From Anaerolineae bacterium (GTDB taxonomy: Bacteria; Chloroflexota; Anaerolineae; JACIWR01), in assembly GCA_021162125.1 (NCBI GenBank), contig JAGGZG010000003.1, positions 1-14,942 of the forward strand: a stretch of DNA of 14,942 bases, in the 5' to 3' direction. The position numbers and the translations under genes are program-made. Under the pieces are notes generated by a model. The model did not search any database, had not been told where the DNA came from, and was given only the letters and a program-made list of their open reading frames with translations. Positions 5,284 to 14,942 of the stretch are shown here, one piece after another (the stretch's first letter is position 1; every line of letters begins with the position of its first letter).

Positions 5284-7593
5284 GTGAAGATATGTAGCAA
5301 GAACCAAGAAACCAGCCAAGCCTGCTTGGCCCCGTCCCATCCTCTCATTCCTCTGGCCGTATTCCTCGTTCTTTGCAGTGTATATCTGCTCACCTATAAC
5401 GGTCTACTATATGCTTCGGGGGGCGACGAGTGGGTGCTCTTCAGCATGACCGAGAGCCTGGTACAGACCCATTCTCTGGAAACACCCCAGATGCTCTTTC
5501 TGCCCTATTCCCACGTAACCATTGGCCGCATCGAGCCCTTGCAGTCCATATTGGCTGTTCCTCTCTACTGGCTGGCCCTTCACTTTCCCAACGTGGGCAA
5601 TGTCCAGGCCGTGATGTTGTTCCCTATCCTCGTCACTGCTGCTACCGGAGCCGGGCTATATCTGATCGTCCGACACCTCGGCTACTCCCCGGTCTGTGGG
5701 GTGACAGTAGCCCTGATGTTCGGTCTGGGATCAATTAGTTGGCCCTACACCCGTACCTTTTTCCGCGAGCCATTGCTGGCTTTTCTTTATGTCGTGGCCT
5801 TCCTTTGCTTTCTGCTTTGGAGAAAATCGTCCCATCCAGGCTTCGCCCTGCCATGCTCCTTCGCTCTAATTCTCTCTGTAGCAGCCAAACTGACAAGCGT
5901 AATCGTTCTGCCCATCTACGCCGCAGCGATGTTCTACTCGCTGCGCTCAGTCAGATGGCGTACCAGACTTGTCCTGGCAGGTATTCTCCTAAGCGGAGGA
6001 CTCGCGCTTTGTTTCTCGATGCTTTACTTTCGCCGTGGTAGTCCCTTTCCAAGTGCACTTCTGGAATTCTTCCATGCGTTCCTCCAAGTCCCACCGCGTG
6101 TAATAGCAACCCGAATGTATGGGCTGCTCCTCAGCCCGGGTAAGGGCCTCCTTCTCTTCTCACCAGTTTTGTTTTTAAGTCTCTTTGGCCTGCCAGCTTT
6201 CTGGCGGCAAGCGCGGGCCGAGTTTCTAGTGATTGGAGGAGTGTTGACTGTCTACCTGCTGAGTTACGGCCAGTACTCTGTCTGGTGGGGTGGGACGTGC
6301 TGGGGACCTCGTTTTCTCGTTCCGGTGGTACCGCTGCTCATCCTGCCAACCGCCGAGGTAGTCAGCAAGCACGGCTGGCATTGGCGGGTACTGACGATTG
6401 TCATTACAGGCATCAGTCTGACAATTCAGTTGACGGCCTCGACAGTCAATTATCTGACCTATTGTTTGAGTATCACTCCAAACCCGTATCCTGATCCAGA
6501 GAACACTGTATGGCTGTGGCCAAGCGGTTTACCCATTTCACCCGTAGCGGGACAACTTCGCACCTGGCACCCCCGTCATTTTGACGTGCTGTGGTGGCAT
6601 TCGCTCCCCTCTGGACAAATGGTGATCAACGGTGCTTTGCTGATCGTCTTGGCTGTCTCCATCGCGGCGTCTTTCGCTTTCCTTGCTTATGCCCTCCGCA
6701 AGCGCGCTCCAGATGTCCAGGCATGGGGAATGGCACTGTTCTCTGTCCTTCTGGTGAGCCTTAGTGTAGCTACTTTGCTCAACCAGGGGATGGCAACCAC
6801 ACCAGGTCATAGGGGCGTAGAAACTACCGAACTGCGGGAGATTGCACAACGGACGGGTAACAGTGACCCTCGCCCACGAGTGTTGGTCAGTTACTCCAAC
6901 GAGCCTCATTATCGGCTGATCATGAACTTTTTCAAGGGGTCTTTCGTACACTACTGGTACTCCTCGCAACAGCACCAGGGCTTTGAAGCAGTCCTCTCTC
7001 CACCTTTGCCGACCGAGAGACTATGGCTCATCGTGGATCGGGTGCACCTGCTGCCCGAGGATTCGGGCAATGAATTAGGGTGGTTTCTGAACCGGCATCT
7101 CTATCGCTACTCGAATGACTGGGCTGGCAGCGGTTACGAGATATTTGGCTACGTCTATCCCGGTCCGCCAATGATCAAGGAGCGAGTGTCCATCTGCTGG
7201 GAGAATACCATCGAGCTCAATGAGCTCGTTCAGGAGGCAGAAGCAGTAGAGCCAGGAGATGTCCTGCGTCTGGAGTTCAACTTCAAATGTCTGGACGAGT
7301 TGACGGAGAACTATGTGTTCTTCGTGCACCTCGTTGCCCTCGACGGAAAGGTGATCAGCTGTGTTGATGGTGAACCACAGCTCGGGGCAGCACCTACGTC
7401 CACCTGGCGGGTAGGAGATGAAATCCGCGATAAACGAGGTTGCCTCATCCCTGGGGAAACGTCGCCCGGCACTTATCGCCTCGAGATAGGGTTTTACGAT
7501 TATCAGGGACACCGCCTCATCGTAAGCGCCCCTCAGGAGAAAGCGGGTCAGGATAGCGTCAACGTGGGACAGGTAATCGTGGCGCGCGAGTAA
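5284..7593 (+). CDS. GT-C-like multi-pass membrane protein with C-terminal beta module
   Basis: Probably an integral membrane glycosyltransferase that takes sugar from a polyprenyl carrier on the outer face of the membrane; substrate unknown. I chose GTG 5284 (769 aa) because GGGGGAAG (5271-5278) sits 5 nt upstream. An ATG at 5269 lacks a ribosome site and lies about 11 nt from the predicted transcript start. About 12-13 hydrophobic segments span residues 20-500. The first outside loop has ASGGDEWV with an acidic Asp48-Glu49 pair, placed like the catalytic acid of ArnT/GT39 enzymes. YTRTFFREPLLAF (155-167) and WWGGTCWGPRFLVPVVP (334-350) are conserved in similar proteins I recall. Residues 500-640 are soluble. 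Residues 655-769 form the beta module found in both GT-C genes on the other strand (FFVHL, PTSTW, SPGTYRLEIGFYDY). The gene runs convergently with its neighbour, with only 14 bp between the stops. Confidence 0.78.
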   Translation: MKICSKNQETSQACLAPSHPLIPLAVFLVLCSVYLLTYNGLLYASGGDEWVLFSMTESLVQTHSLETPQMLFLPYSHVTIGRIEPLQSILAVPLYWLALHFPNVGNVQAVMLFPILVTAATGAGLYLIVRHLGYSPVCGVTVALMFGLGSISWPYTRTFFREPLLAFLYVVAFLCFLLWRKSSHPGFALPCSFALILSVAAKLTSVIVLPIYAAAMFYSLRSVRWRTRLVLAGILLSGGLALCFSMLYFRRGSPFPSALLEFFHAFLQVPPRVIATRMYGLLLSPGKGLLLFSPVLFLSLFGLPAFWRQARAEFLVIGGVLTVYLLSYGQYSVWWGGTCWGPRFLVPVVPLLILPTAEVVSKHGWHWRVLTIVITGISLTIQLTASTVNYLTYCLSITPNPYPDPENTVWLWPSGLPISPVAGQLRTWHPRHFDVLWWHSLPSGQMVINGALLIVLAVSIAASFAFLAYALRKRAPDVQAWGMALFSVLLVSLSVATLLNQGMATTPGHRGVETTELREIAQRTGNSDPRPRVLVSYSNEPHYRLIMNFFKGSFVHYWYSSQQHQGFEAVLSPPLPTERLWLIVDRVHLLPEDSGNELGWFLNRHLYRYSNDWAGSGYEIFGYVYPGPPMIKERVSICWENTIELNELVQEAEAVEPGDVLRLEFNFKCLDELTENYVFFVHLVALDGKVISCVDGEPQLGAAPTSTWRVGDEIRDKRGCLIPGETSPGTYRLEIGFYDYQGHRLIVSAPQEKAGQDSVNVGQVIVARE

Positions 7594-7607
7594 CTCCCCG
7601 CCAGTGC

Positions 7608-10382
7608 TCATTCCTCCACCACGGAAATGGATCCCAAGACGAGGTGGTCTACTGGCGGATACCTCTCTCTGCGGATAGTCAATCTTTCGCCCGTGAGAGG
7701 TTCGTACATCCCGATTTCGATTATGTACTCACCCGGTGGTGCGTCCTCGGAGACTGGTATGGCATAAGGGTCTTTAACAATCTCTCCCGCCCGCCAAACC
7801 CAGACAGGGTAGGTGCCAAAATAGGGAGGATTGTCTTTCTGCCCCCAGACCTTGTTATTGCCATCCAGCAGGTGGGTAAAGACAGTGTAAGACTCCTCGG
7901 TAGGGGTGATAGCCTGCCAGTACAAAGTCAGATTGACCGTCTGCCCAGGATTGACCGTGGTTTTATCTATGTCGTAGCCCAGTAGCCTGACTTTGCCACC
8001 CAATTCAGCGGAAAGAAGATGGGCAGGAGTGAATGTTTCTGGACGAAATTCGCCCTGCCAGAACCAGTAATAAAAAGGCGCGTGCCAGCGGAAGTGCGGA
8101 GCGTCGGTGACAGCCTCAAAGCGTAACTTTGTTCGTGGGGAAGTAATATGCCTGCCTGGCACCAGGTACGCCGCTTCCAGCCACTCCCCCGGCACAGCCG
8201 GGTACGCCCACAGGCCGAGATACACGTCGTCGACGAAGACGCGCAGGCGGACATCGTTCATCGCGTGGGTGCGCATAACAATCACCATATCAGCCCCGGC
8301 TTCTGAACGCACCTCCATTTCCTCCCCGCCGCTCATCATTCGTCCTCCGTCCAATACAACGCGAGTCGGGTCAGTGCGATAAGAGAACTGCCTGACCTCG
8401 GTGGGGAACCCGGCGGGCCGGCCAGTTTGCCACCACCGGTAGCGGTGCGCCCGTTCGCTCCGCAGGTCTGCCACGTCCAGCGTATCCACCAGATGCATTC
8501 CTCGTACTTGGCTCAGGATGTTGGCCTGGACCATCTTGTCACCACTGCCACCCAGACGCCAGTCAATTCTGTAGACCGCCTGTTCTGAGAAGGCGCTGGT
8601 CACTCTGGAATAATCGGGCACGTCCACGCGGTAGAGCTCCTGGGCAAAGACGTCGGTATCGGCGAAGTAGATAGCCGGTGGGAAGGCCGCCGTATAGATA
8701 GCGACATAGTCAGGACGGGCCGGGACAAGCCGCCCGGCCAGGTAGATTTGATGCGATTCCATAGCCTCGAAGACGCTGCCTGGCCCGTTACGCCCCGCCT
8801 CCGCCGCACCGTTGGTGACCAATCCCACTAAATCGTAAATGTACCTGTGGCCAAAGTACTTCAACGAACCCACATCGTGAACAGCGACGCGGGCCTGGGG
8901 GGGCAGATGCTCATCAATCCACTTGGCCATTGCCATCTGCTGTCTGCTGATCGTGTGACAGGCCACTCCGTAGCGCCCGGCAAAAACGCGGATTGTCAAA
9001 AGGGCGTAGACGATAAAGGGGCAAACAACGATTACCAGTAACCACTCCCGCCGCCAAACGCGGCCGCGTAGTGGAGTGAGCTTTGTCATCAGCCGCCACA
9101 CCGCAGCCGATAGCCCCCAGCTCCCATAGACGATGACCAGGGGGAAAAAGGGCATCTGGTAACGGGCGTAATGCCACAGCGCATTGGAGAGAGTAGCAGT
9201 GGTGGCGATGCCGATAAAGAACCAGAGCACTACCAGAATGGCCGGTCCGACCATCCGACGACGCCATTCTTTGAAAGCTCCCAGCAGCAACCCGCCCAGG
9301 AAAAACAGGAAGAAAAGAGGTGGGAAGTAGTAACGCCACTCGTCTCCAATGCCGCCAAACACGCCAACCATTATCTCGCGGTAGTAGACCAGAATCGAGT
9401 TGAGCACGTAAGTGGGGTACAAGGGCACAGAGTAGAACCACGATTTAGCCTTCAGCCCATTGGCAGATAGGCTGCCGGTCAGAACATAGTTCAGGAGAGG
9501 CTGGATCAGACCTGCCAGGAGAGGTACAACGATCACGATGACCACGGGCAGGGTATGTTTGACTCGCCTGCGCTCCTGAAGCCAGAATACCAGGGCCAGC
9601 AAGCCAGCCAACACCAGCCCCTCTGGACGGGTCATGGCCATCAACGAGGCATAGAGAGTCAGGCGACGGAGCCGGCGGCGAATGAAGCTATCCAGGGTGG
9701 TCAGAATTAGAGTGGTGAACAGGCCAGTCTCCATCCCGCTGAAGAAACTCCACAGGAGTGGCCCGTTCAGCAGGAAAAAGAGTCCAGCCAGTAAAGCGAC
9801 TGTAGAGGGAGAGACTCTTCGCGGATTCGTGGGGCTATCGCGGAGTAGCCTGGACGTGAACGCCCAGGCTGAGAGGACGAAGGGCGCTGAAGCGCCCTGA
9901 GCCCGCTTCAGCGGGCTTTGCCCTTTCAGCCCGATGCTTGAGCATCGGGGCACCGATGGAACCGATGGTAACAGAGACGGCTCGTGCTTAGCACTTTGTT
10001 CCTGAGTGCTGCTTGCTATCAGAAATGTAATGCGGTAAACCAGGACAGCCGACACAGCAAGCAGCAGCGCATTGAGCCCAAAAGCAAAAACGATGAGCCT
10101 GTAATCGCTAAATCCCAGGAGGTATCCAGCGGCGAGTACAAATGGGTAGAGCAAACTCGTCGCGCCAGTGCTGGGCGGATCCTCGCTGTTGTAGCGCAAG
10201 AACCGCCCTCGGGCTAACTGGCGGGCATACTGGAAGTGAATGAACGTGTCATCCAGGGGCATCGCCAGCTCGCCTTCGGTATAGGAGAGCATAGTGTACA
10301 AGAAAAGCAGCGCTAGGATGAGGGCTATAACTACCAGGGCTGCTTTGTGTATCCGTGAGATTGGTGCAAGGTTTGCGTTCAT
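7608..10382 (-). CDS. Large GT-C-like membrane protein with in-frame repeat insert and C-terminal beta module
   Basis: A 924-residue protein, probably a polyprenyl-phosphate-sugar-dependent glycosyltransferase. TM1 is residues 14-33. The outer loop MPLDDTFIHFQYARQLARG (41-59) has the Asp-Asp pair typical of AftB-like GT-C enzymes, followed by PPSTGATSLLYP. SFFSGMETGLF (212-222) and MTRPEG (250-255) are further conserved motifs. About 10 more membrane segments run to residue 465. Residues 480-600 are a soluble domain (KWIDEHLPPQARVAVHDVG, YIYDLVGL). Residues 660-780 look like a beta domain. Residues 806-924 are the module shared with the other two GT-C genes (YTVFTHLLDG, PPGEYIIEIGMYEP). Residues 124-193 are an odd, low-complexity insert encoded by palindromic repeats. 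The ATG at 10382 is 3 bp after the upstream stop and has no strong Shine-Dalgarno, so its translation is probably coupled to that gene. Confidence 0.8.
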   Translation of the reverse strand: MNANLAPISRIHKAALVVIALILALLFLYTMLSYTEGELAMPLDDTFIHFQYARQLARGRFLRYNSEDPPSTGATSLLYPFVLAAGYLLGFSDYRLIVFAFGLNALLLAVSAVLVYRITFLIASSTQEQSAKHEPSLLPSVPSVPRCSSIGLKGQSPLKRAQGASAPFVLSAWAFTSRLLRDSPTNPRRVSPSTVALLAGLFFLLNGPLLWSFFSGMETGLFTTLILTTLDSFIRRRLRRLTLYASLMAMTRPEGLVLAGLLALVFWLQERRRVKHTLPVVIVIVVPLLAGLIQPLLNYVLTGSLSANGLKAKSWFYSVPLYPTYVLNSILVYYREIMVGVFGGIGDEWRYYFPPLFFLFFLGGLLLGAFKEWRRRMVGPAILVVLWFFIGIATTATLSNALWHYARYQMPFFPLVIVYGSWGLSAAVWRLMTKLTPLRGRVWRREWLLVIVVCPFIVYALLTIRVFAGRYGVACHTISRQQMAMAKWIDEHLPPQARVAVHDVGSLKYFGHRYIYDLVGLVTNGAAEAGRNGPGSVFEAMESHQIYLAGRLVPARPDYVAIYTAAFPPAIYFADTDVFAQELYRVDVPDYSRVTSAFSEQAVYRIDWRLGGSGDKMVQANILSQVRGMHLVDTLDVADLRSERAHRYRWWQTGRPAGFPTEVRQFSYRTDPTRVVLDGGRMMSGGEEMEVRSEAGADMVIVMRTHAMNDVRLRVFVDDVYLGLWAYPAVPGEWLEAAYLVPGRHITSPRTKLRFEAVTDAPHFRWHAPFYYWFWQGEFRPETFTPAHLLSAELGGKVRLLGYDIDKTTVNPGQTVNLTLYWQAITPTEESYTVFTHLLDGNNKVWGQKDNPPYFGTYPVWVWRAGEIVKDPYAIPVSEDAPPGEYIIEIGMYEPLTGERLTIRRERYPPVDHLVLGSISVVEE
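9804..10013. repeat. Palindrome-rich element read in frame inside the 924-aa GT-C gene
   Basis: This stretch encodes residues 124-193, Ser/Pro/Arg-rich and hydrophilic, between two hydrophobic segments that would otherwise be joined by a short loop (ending FLIAS and resuming TVALLAGLFF). In plus-strand order it holds a hairpin AGCCTGG/CCAGGCT (9847-9870), three tight palindromes (9881-9949), a tandem 9-mer ACCGATGGA-ACCGATGGT (9952-9969) and an 11-nt palindrome GTGCTTAGCAC (9984-9994). It has no stop codon in the gene's frame and its length is a multiple of three as delimited. It carries no transposase and no clear target-site duplication, so it looks like a degenerate non-autonomous repeat or REP/MITE-like element. 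Exact ends are uncertain and were set from the protein. Confidence 0.6.
9881..9949. repeat. Three consecutive 8-9 bp palindromes with 2-nt centres
   Basis: AGGGCGCTGAAGCGCCCT (9881-9898), AGCCCGCTTCAGCGGGCT (9900-9917) and CCGATGCTTGAGCATCGG (9931-9948, extendable by one C-G pair at 9930/9949) are perfect inverted repeats with 2-nt centres. The cores of the first two (GCTGAAGC and GCTTCAGC) are reverse complements of each other. Protein-coding constraint alone would not produce three such palindromes within 70 bp. Confidence 0.8.
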
Positions 10383-10385
10383 GGG

Positions 10386-12311
10386 CTATCGAGGCTCCAC
10401 CCGCACATAGCCGAGAAGCACGGCATTCTCCTGAACGTTCGCCCCGCTGGCCGGCAGACGGCTTCCATCCGACAAGCGGTAGAGTCCCGCCGTGATCGGG
10501 TAACGGCCCGGTGGGAGGGTATCCGGCAACGATAGCACCCGCCGGTCGAGCACATCCTGGCCGACGGCCCAGGCGCTGGTGGGATTCAGCCCGTTCCGTG
10601 GCGGGCCATCGCTCTGGACCAGCGGCGGAGCACCTGGCAGGCCCAGGTGGACGAAGACGAGATAATCCTCGTCGAGTGCGGCCAATGCCCGCCAGTGCAA
10701 CGGCAGAGCCATTACGCCGCCGGGGCTAAGCCGCGCGCTGATCAGTGGGTAGCGCAGTTCAATCCGTCCATCGAAAGAGGCTATCCCCTCGTCCAGCCCC
10801 ACGCCCGGCGTCTGGAAGTGCGGGGCCAGGTACAAAGCCAGGTGGTGACGCCCGTACCAGTTGCTCTCCACCTTGTATGCCTCGGCCTCCAGCCAGGAAG
10901 CGGAGAGATTGTGCGCGTCCTCAGCGGCGATGCGGTAACTGAACAGCCACAGGCGCGGATGATCGGCGAAGATGAGCTCCAGCTCCGGCCCTGCGGTCTG
11001 AGGGGTGAAATAAGCACGGTAGAAACTCAGCTCATTTTGCGGGTAATAGCTGAGCACATAGCCCACCTGCCAGACGTACACGTACACCAAAGCGTCGTCC
11101 GGCTGGGCCAGGGAACGGATGCGGGCGATAGCCGGCCGTGGATCCTCGGCCTCGTCCACCGGCCCGGCGTAAACGCGCGCCAGGCCGGGCACCCACAGAC
11201 CGATCACCACGACAACGAGGGCCACCGCCGTAGCCGCCGACAATCGTCGCCTCAAGGCCCCAATCCCCCCGCTGACCAGCAGATAACAGGCCGGCCCCAG
11301 ATACAACAGGAAGCGGGGGAAGAAAAAGGGGTAAATCGCTTGTACCAGATACGCCGCTGCCAGCGGCACGGCGACCCAGGTGAGCAAAAATGCCCGCCGG
11401 CTACCGGTCAGAACACCAACCACGGCCAGGACTGTCAGCCCACAGCTTGCTATCAAAGCGGTAAGCCCTTCTCCGTCCGGCCCCGCGCCGAATTCACCAC
11501 CCACCTGGCTTAGATAGGTCCACGGGAGAAGAGCATTCCCTCGCGACAACCCCCTCACCCCGCGAACCGTGGTACCGAACACGGCCCAGGCCCACGGTGC
11601 CAGGAGCAGGGCCACTAACACCGTTGCCAGGATCCACTGCCCCAGGCGCACGAGAGCCTGGCGACGCGCCGGGCTACCGCGAATCAGGGAAAAGCCCGCA
11701 CCACCCGTCACCCAAAAGCCCTGCCACAGGACGAGCAGTCCCAGGTAATAGTGCGTTCCCACTGCCGCCGCTGTGCTCAGCACGTAAACCGCCCACCAGC
11801 AAAGGGATTCGCTACGCGAAGGTGACCTGGCACTGAAATATCCTAGCCCCTGCCCCCAGGCGTAGACGGACAGTAACCCCCAGACCGTGGCCCACACATA
11901 GCCCTTAGCCTCACGGGAGTAGTACACCTGCATCGGCGACAGAGCAACGAGAAACGCGGCCAGCAAAGCGGTTCTCCTGCTCGTCAGCCAGCACCCCACC
12001 ACCCAGGTGAGAGCAACAGCCACTACCCCCAACAACGCCGAGAAAAAGCGCACAGCGAACGGTGAACTGCCGGCCAGAATACCCCACCCGCCCAGCGCGA
12101 GACGGTAGACCGGCGGATCGGTGTCGTTGGTGGTGCGCGTCTCGTTGACCAGGGCGGACAAGCCTTGATGGGCAAAGTACACACTATTGCCCTCATCCCA
12201 CCACAAAGGACGGCGGTCCAATTGGATCACCCGCAGGGCAAAGGCCACCAGCAGAATGATCACCAGGGTCACCGTCCATCGTATACTGTTTCGATTCAGT
12301 TTCATGCCCAT
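10386..12311 (-). CDS. GT39/PMT-like glycosyltransferase with C-terminal beta module
   Basis: A 641-residue membrane protein of the ArnT/PMT_2 type, which uses polyprenyl-phosphate sugars on the outer face of the membrane. TM1 is residues 11-27. RRPLWWDEGNSVYFA (33-47) contains the Asp39-Glu40 pair that marks the catalytic loop. DPPVYRLALGGW is the following conserved region, and SPMQVYYSREAKGYVW (125-140) is the classic second motif. FPRFLLYLGPACYLL (331-345) is the late membrane motif. Eight or more further hydrophobic segments reach residue 378. Residues 520-641 are the beta module shared with the GT-C proteins at 5284-7593 and 7608-10382 (YLVFVHL, NPTSAW, PPGRYPITAGLYRL). The ATG at 12311 has GGGGGT 5 nt upstream; an ATG two codons later is possible. 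It starts 38 bp after the kinase stop and ends 3 bp before the next GT-C gene. Sugar and acceptor are unknown. Confidence 0.83.
   Translation of the reverse strand: MGMKLNRNSIRWTVTLVIILLVAFALRVIQLDRRPLWWDEGNSVYFAHQGLSALVNETRTTNDTDPPVYRLALGGWGILAGSSPFAVRFFSALLGVVAVALTWVVGCWLTSRRTALLAAFLVALSPMQVYYSREAKGYVWATVWGLLSVYAWGQGLGYFSARSPSRSESLCWWAVYVLSTAAAVGTHYYLGLLVLWQGFWVTGGAGFSLIRGSPARRQALVRLGQWILATVLVALLLAPWAWAVFGTTVRGVRGLSRGNALLPWTYLSQVGGEFGAGPDGEGLTALIASCGLTVLAVVGVLTGSRRAFLLTWVAVPLAAAYLVQAIYPFFFPRFLLYLGPACYLLVSGGIGALRRRLSAATAVALVVVVIGLWVPGLARVYAGPVDEAEDPRPAIARIRSLAQPDDALVYVYVWQVGYVLSYYPQNELSFYRAYFTPQTAGPELELIFADHPRLWLFSYRIAAEDAHNLSASWLEAEAYKVESNWYGRHHLALYLAPHFQTPGVGLDEGIASFDGRIELRYPLISARLSPGGVMALPLHWRALAALDEDYLVFVHLGLPGAPPLVQSDGPPRNGLNPTSAWAVGQDVLDRRVLSLPDTLPPGRYPITAGLYRLSDGSRLPASGANVQENAVLLGYVRVEPR
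11808..11820. repeat. Small palindrome within the GT39-like gene
   Basis: TTCGC and GCGAA around TAC, falling in a Ser/Arg-rich loop (residues 159-169) between membrane segments. It recalls short palindromes that spread in some genomes, but 5-bp arms are weak evidence. Confidence 0.25.
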
Positions 12312-12349
12312 AGTCTACCCCCGCTTACAGGCTACGGACACACATCTTA

Positions 12350-14942
<2,593 letters not shown>

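Noticed and set aside
7594..7607. Terminator between the convergent GT-C genes
   Set aside because: Only 14 bp separate the stops and no inverted repeat is present.
9881..9994. CRISPR-like repeats
   Set aside because: The palindromes differ in sequence, are not separated by spacers of regular length and lie inside a coding frame.
10647..11513. 288-aa open frame on the plus strand
   Set aside because: Antisense to the GT39-like gene; composition is Gln/Pro/Arg-rich as expected of a shadow of a membrane protein.
11773..11783. GTGCTCAGCAC palindrome, similar to GTGCTTAGCAC at 9984-9994
   Set aside because: It encodes ordinary membrane-segment residues and its 5-bp arms are within what chance gives.

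Overview
The window looks like a chromosomal segment of a Chloroflexota bacterium, probably Anaerolineae-like. This is inference. It rests on three large GT-C-type membrane proteins that share one C-terminal beta-rich module, a lipoprotein with FlgD-like Ig repeats, the GC-rich coding style, and my memory of similar proteins in that phylum. No rRNA, tRNA, CRISPR array, transposase or phage gene was seen.

Layout. (1) Bases 1-2702, plus strand: a tightly packed nucleotide-sugar operon. It holds the 3' part of an AlgD-type GDP-mannose 6-dehydrogenase, a WbpD/WlbB-type left-handed beta-helix N-acyltransferase with a Cys4 tail, and a DegT/DnrJ/EryC1 sugar aminotransferase. (2) Bases 2827-3747: a stand-alone trmI-like tRNA m1A58 methyltransferase gene with its own clear sigma70-type promoter. 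It ends at a 15-bp perfect hairpin (3751-3785) shared with the convergent gene. (3) Bases 3815-5092, minus strand: a predicted lipoprotein with two FlgD-like Ig repeats. It very probably starts at a TTG codon, as shown by its Shine-Dalgarno sequence, lipobox and promoter. (4) Bases 5093-5283: a divergent regulatory region with two back-to-back promoters and an inverted repeat between them. (5) Bases 5284-7593, plus strand: a multi-pass GT-C-like membrane protein. (6) Bases 7608-12311, minus strand: two more GT-C-like membrane proteins 3 bp apart, clearly an operon. (7) Bases 12350-14942, minus strand: a hybrid histidine kinase (GAF-HisKA-HATPase-REC-REC-HPt) whose 5' end lies outside the window. 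It ends 38 bp upstream of the glycosyltransferase operon.

How the genes fit together. Most of the window concerns making or exporting cell-surface glycans. The first operon makes modified (uronic or amino) nucleotide sugars, and the GT-C proteins would move sugars from lipid carriers to acceptors outside the membrane. The kinase is well placed to share a transcript with the last two GT-C genes, but nothing in the sequence proves that it controls them.

The least ordinary features are repeat-like. A stretch of about 210 bp inside the 924-aa GT-C gene (9804-10013) contains a string of near-perfect palindromes with 2-nt centres. It is read through in frame as a 70-residue, low-complexity cytoplasmic or interhelical insert. 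A small palindrome of similar design lies in frame in the kinase ATPase domain (13894-13909), and a weaker one in the 641-aa GT-C gene. A 19-nt direct repeat exactly 164 codons apart in the kinase points to a duplicated GAF unit that continues beyond the window.
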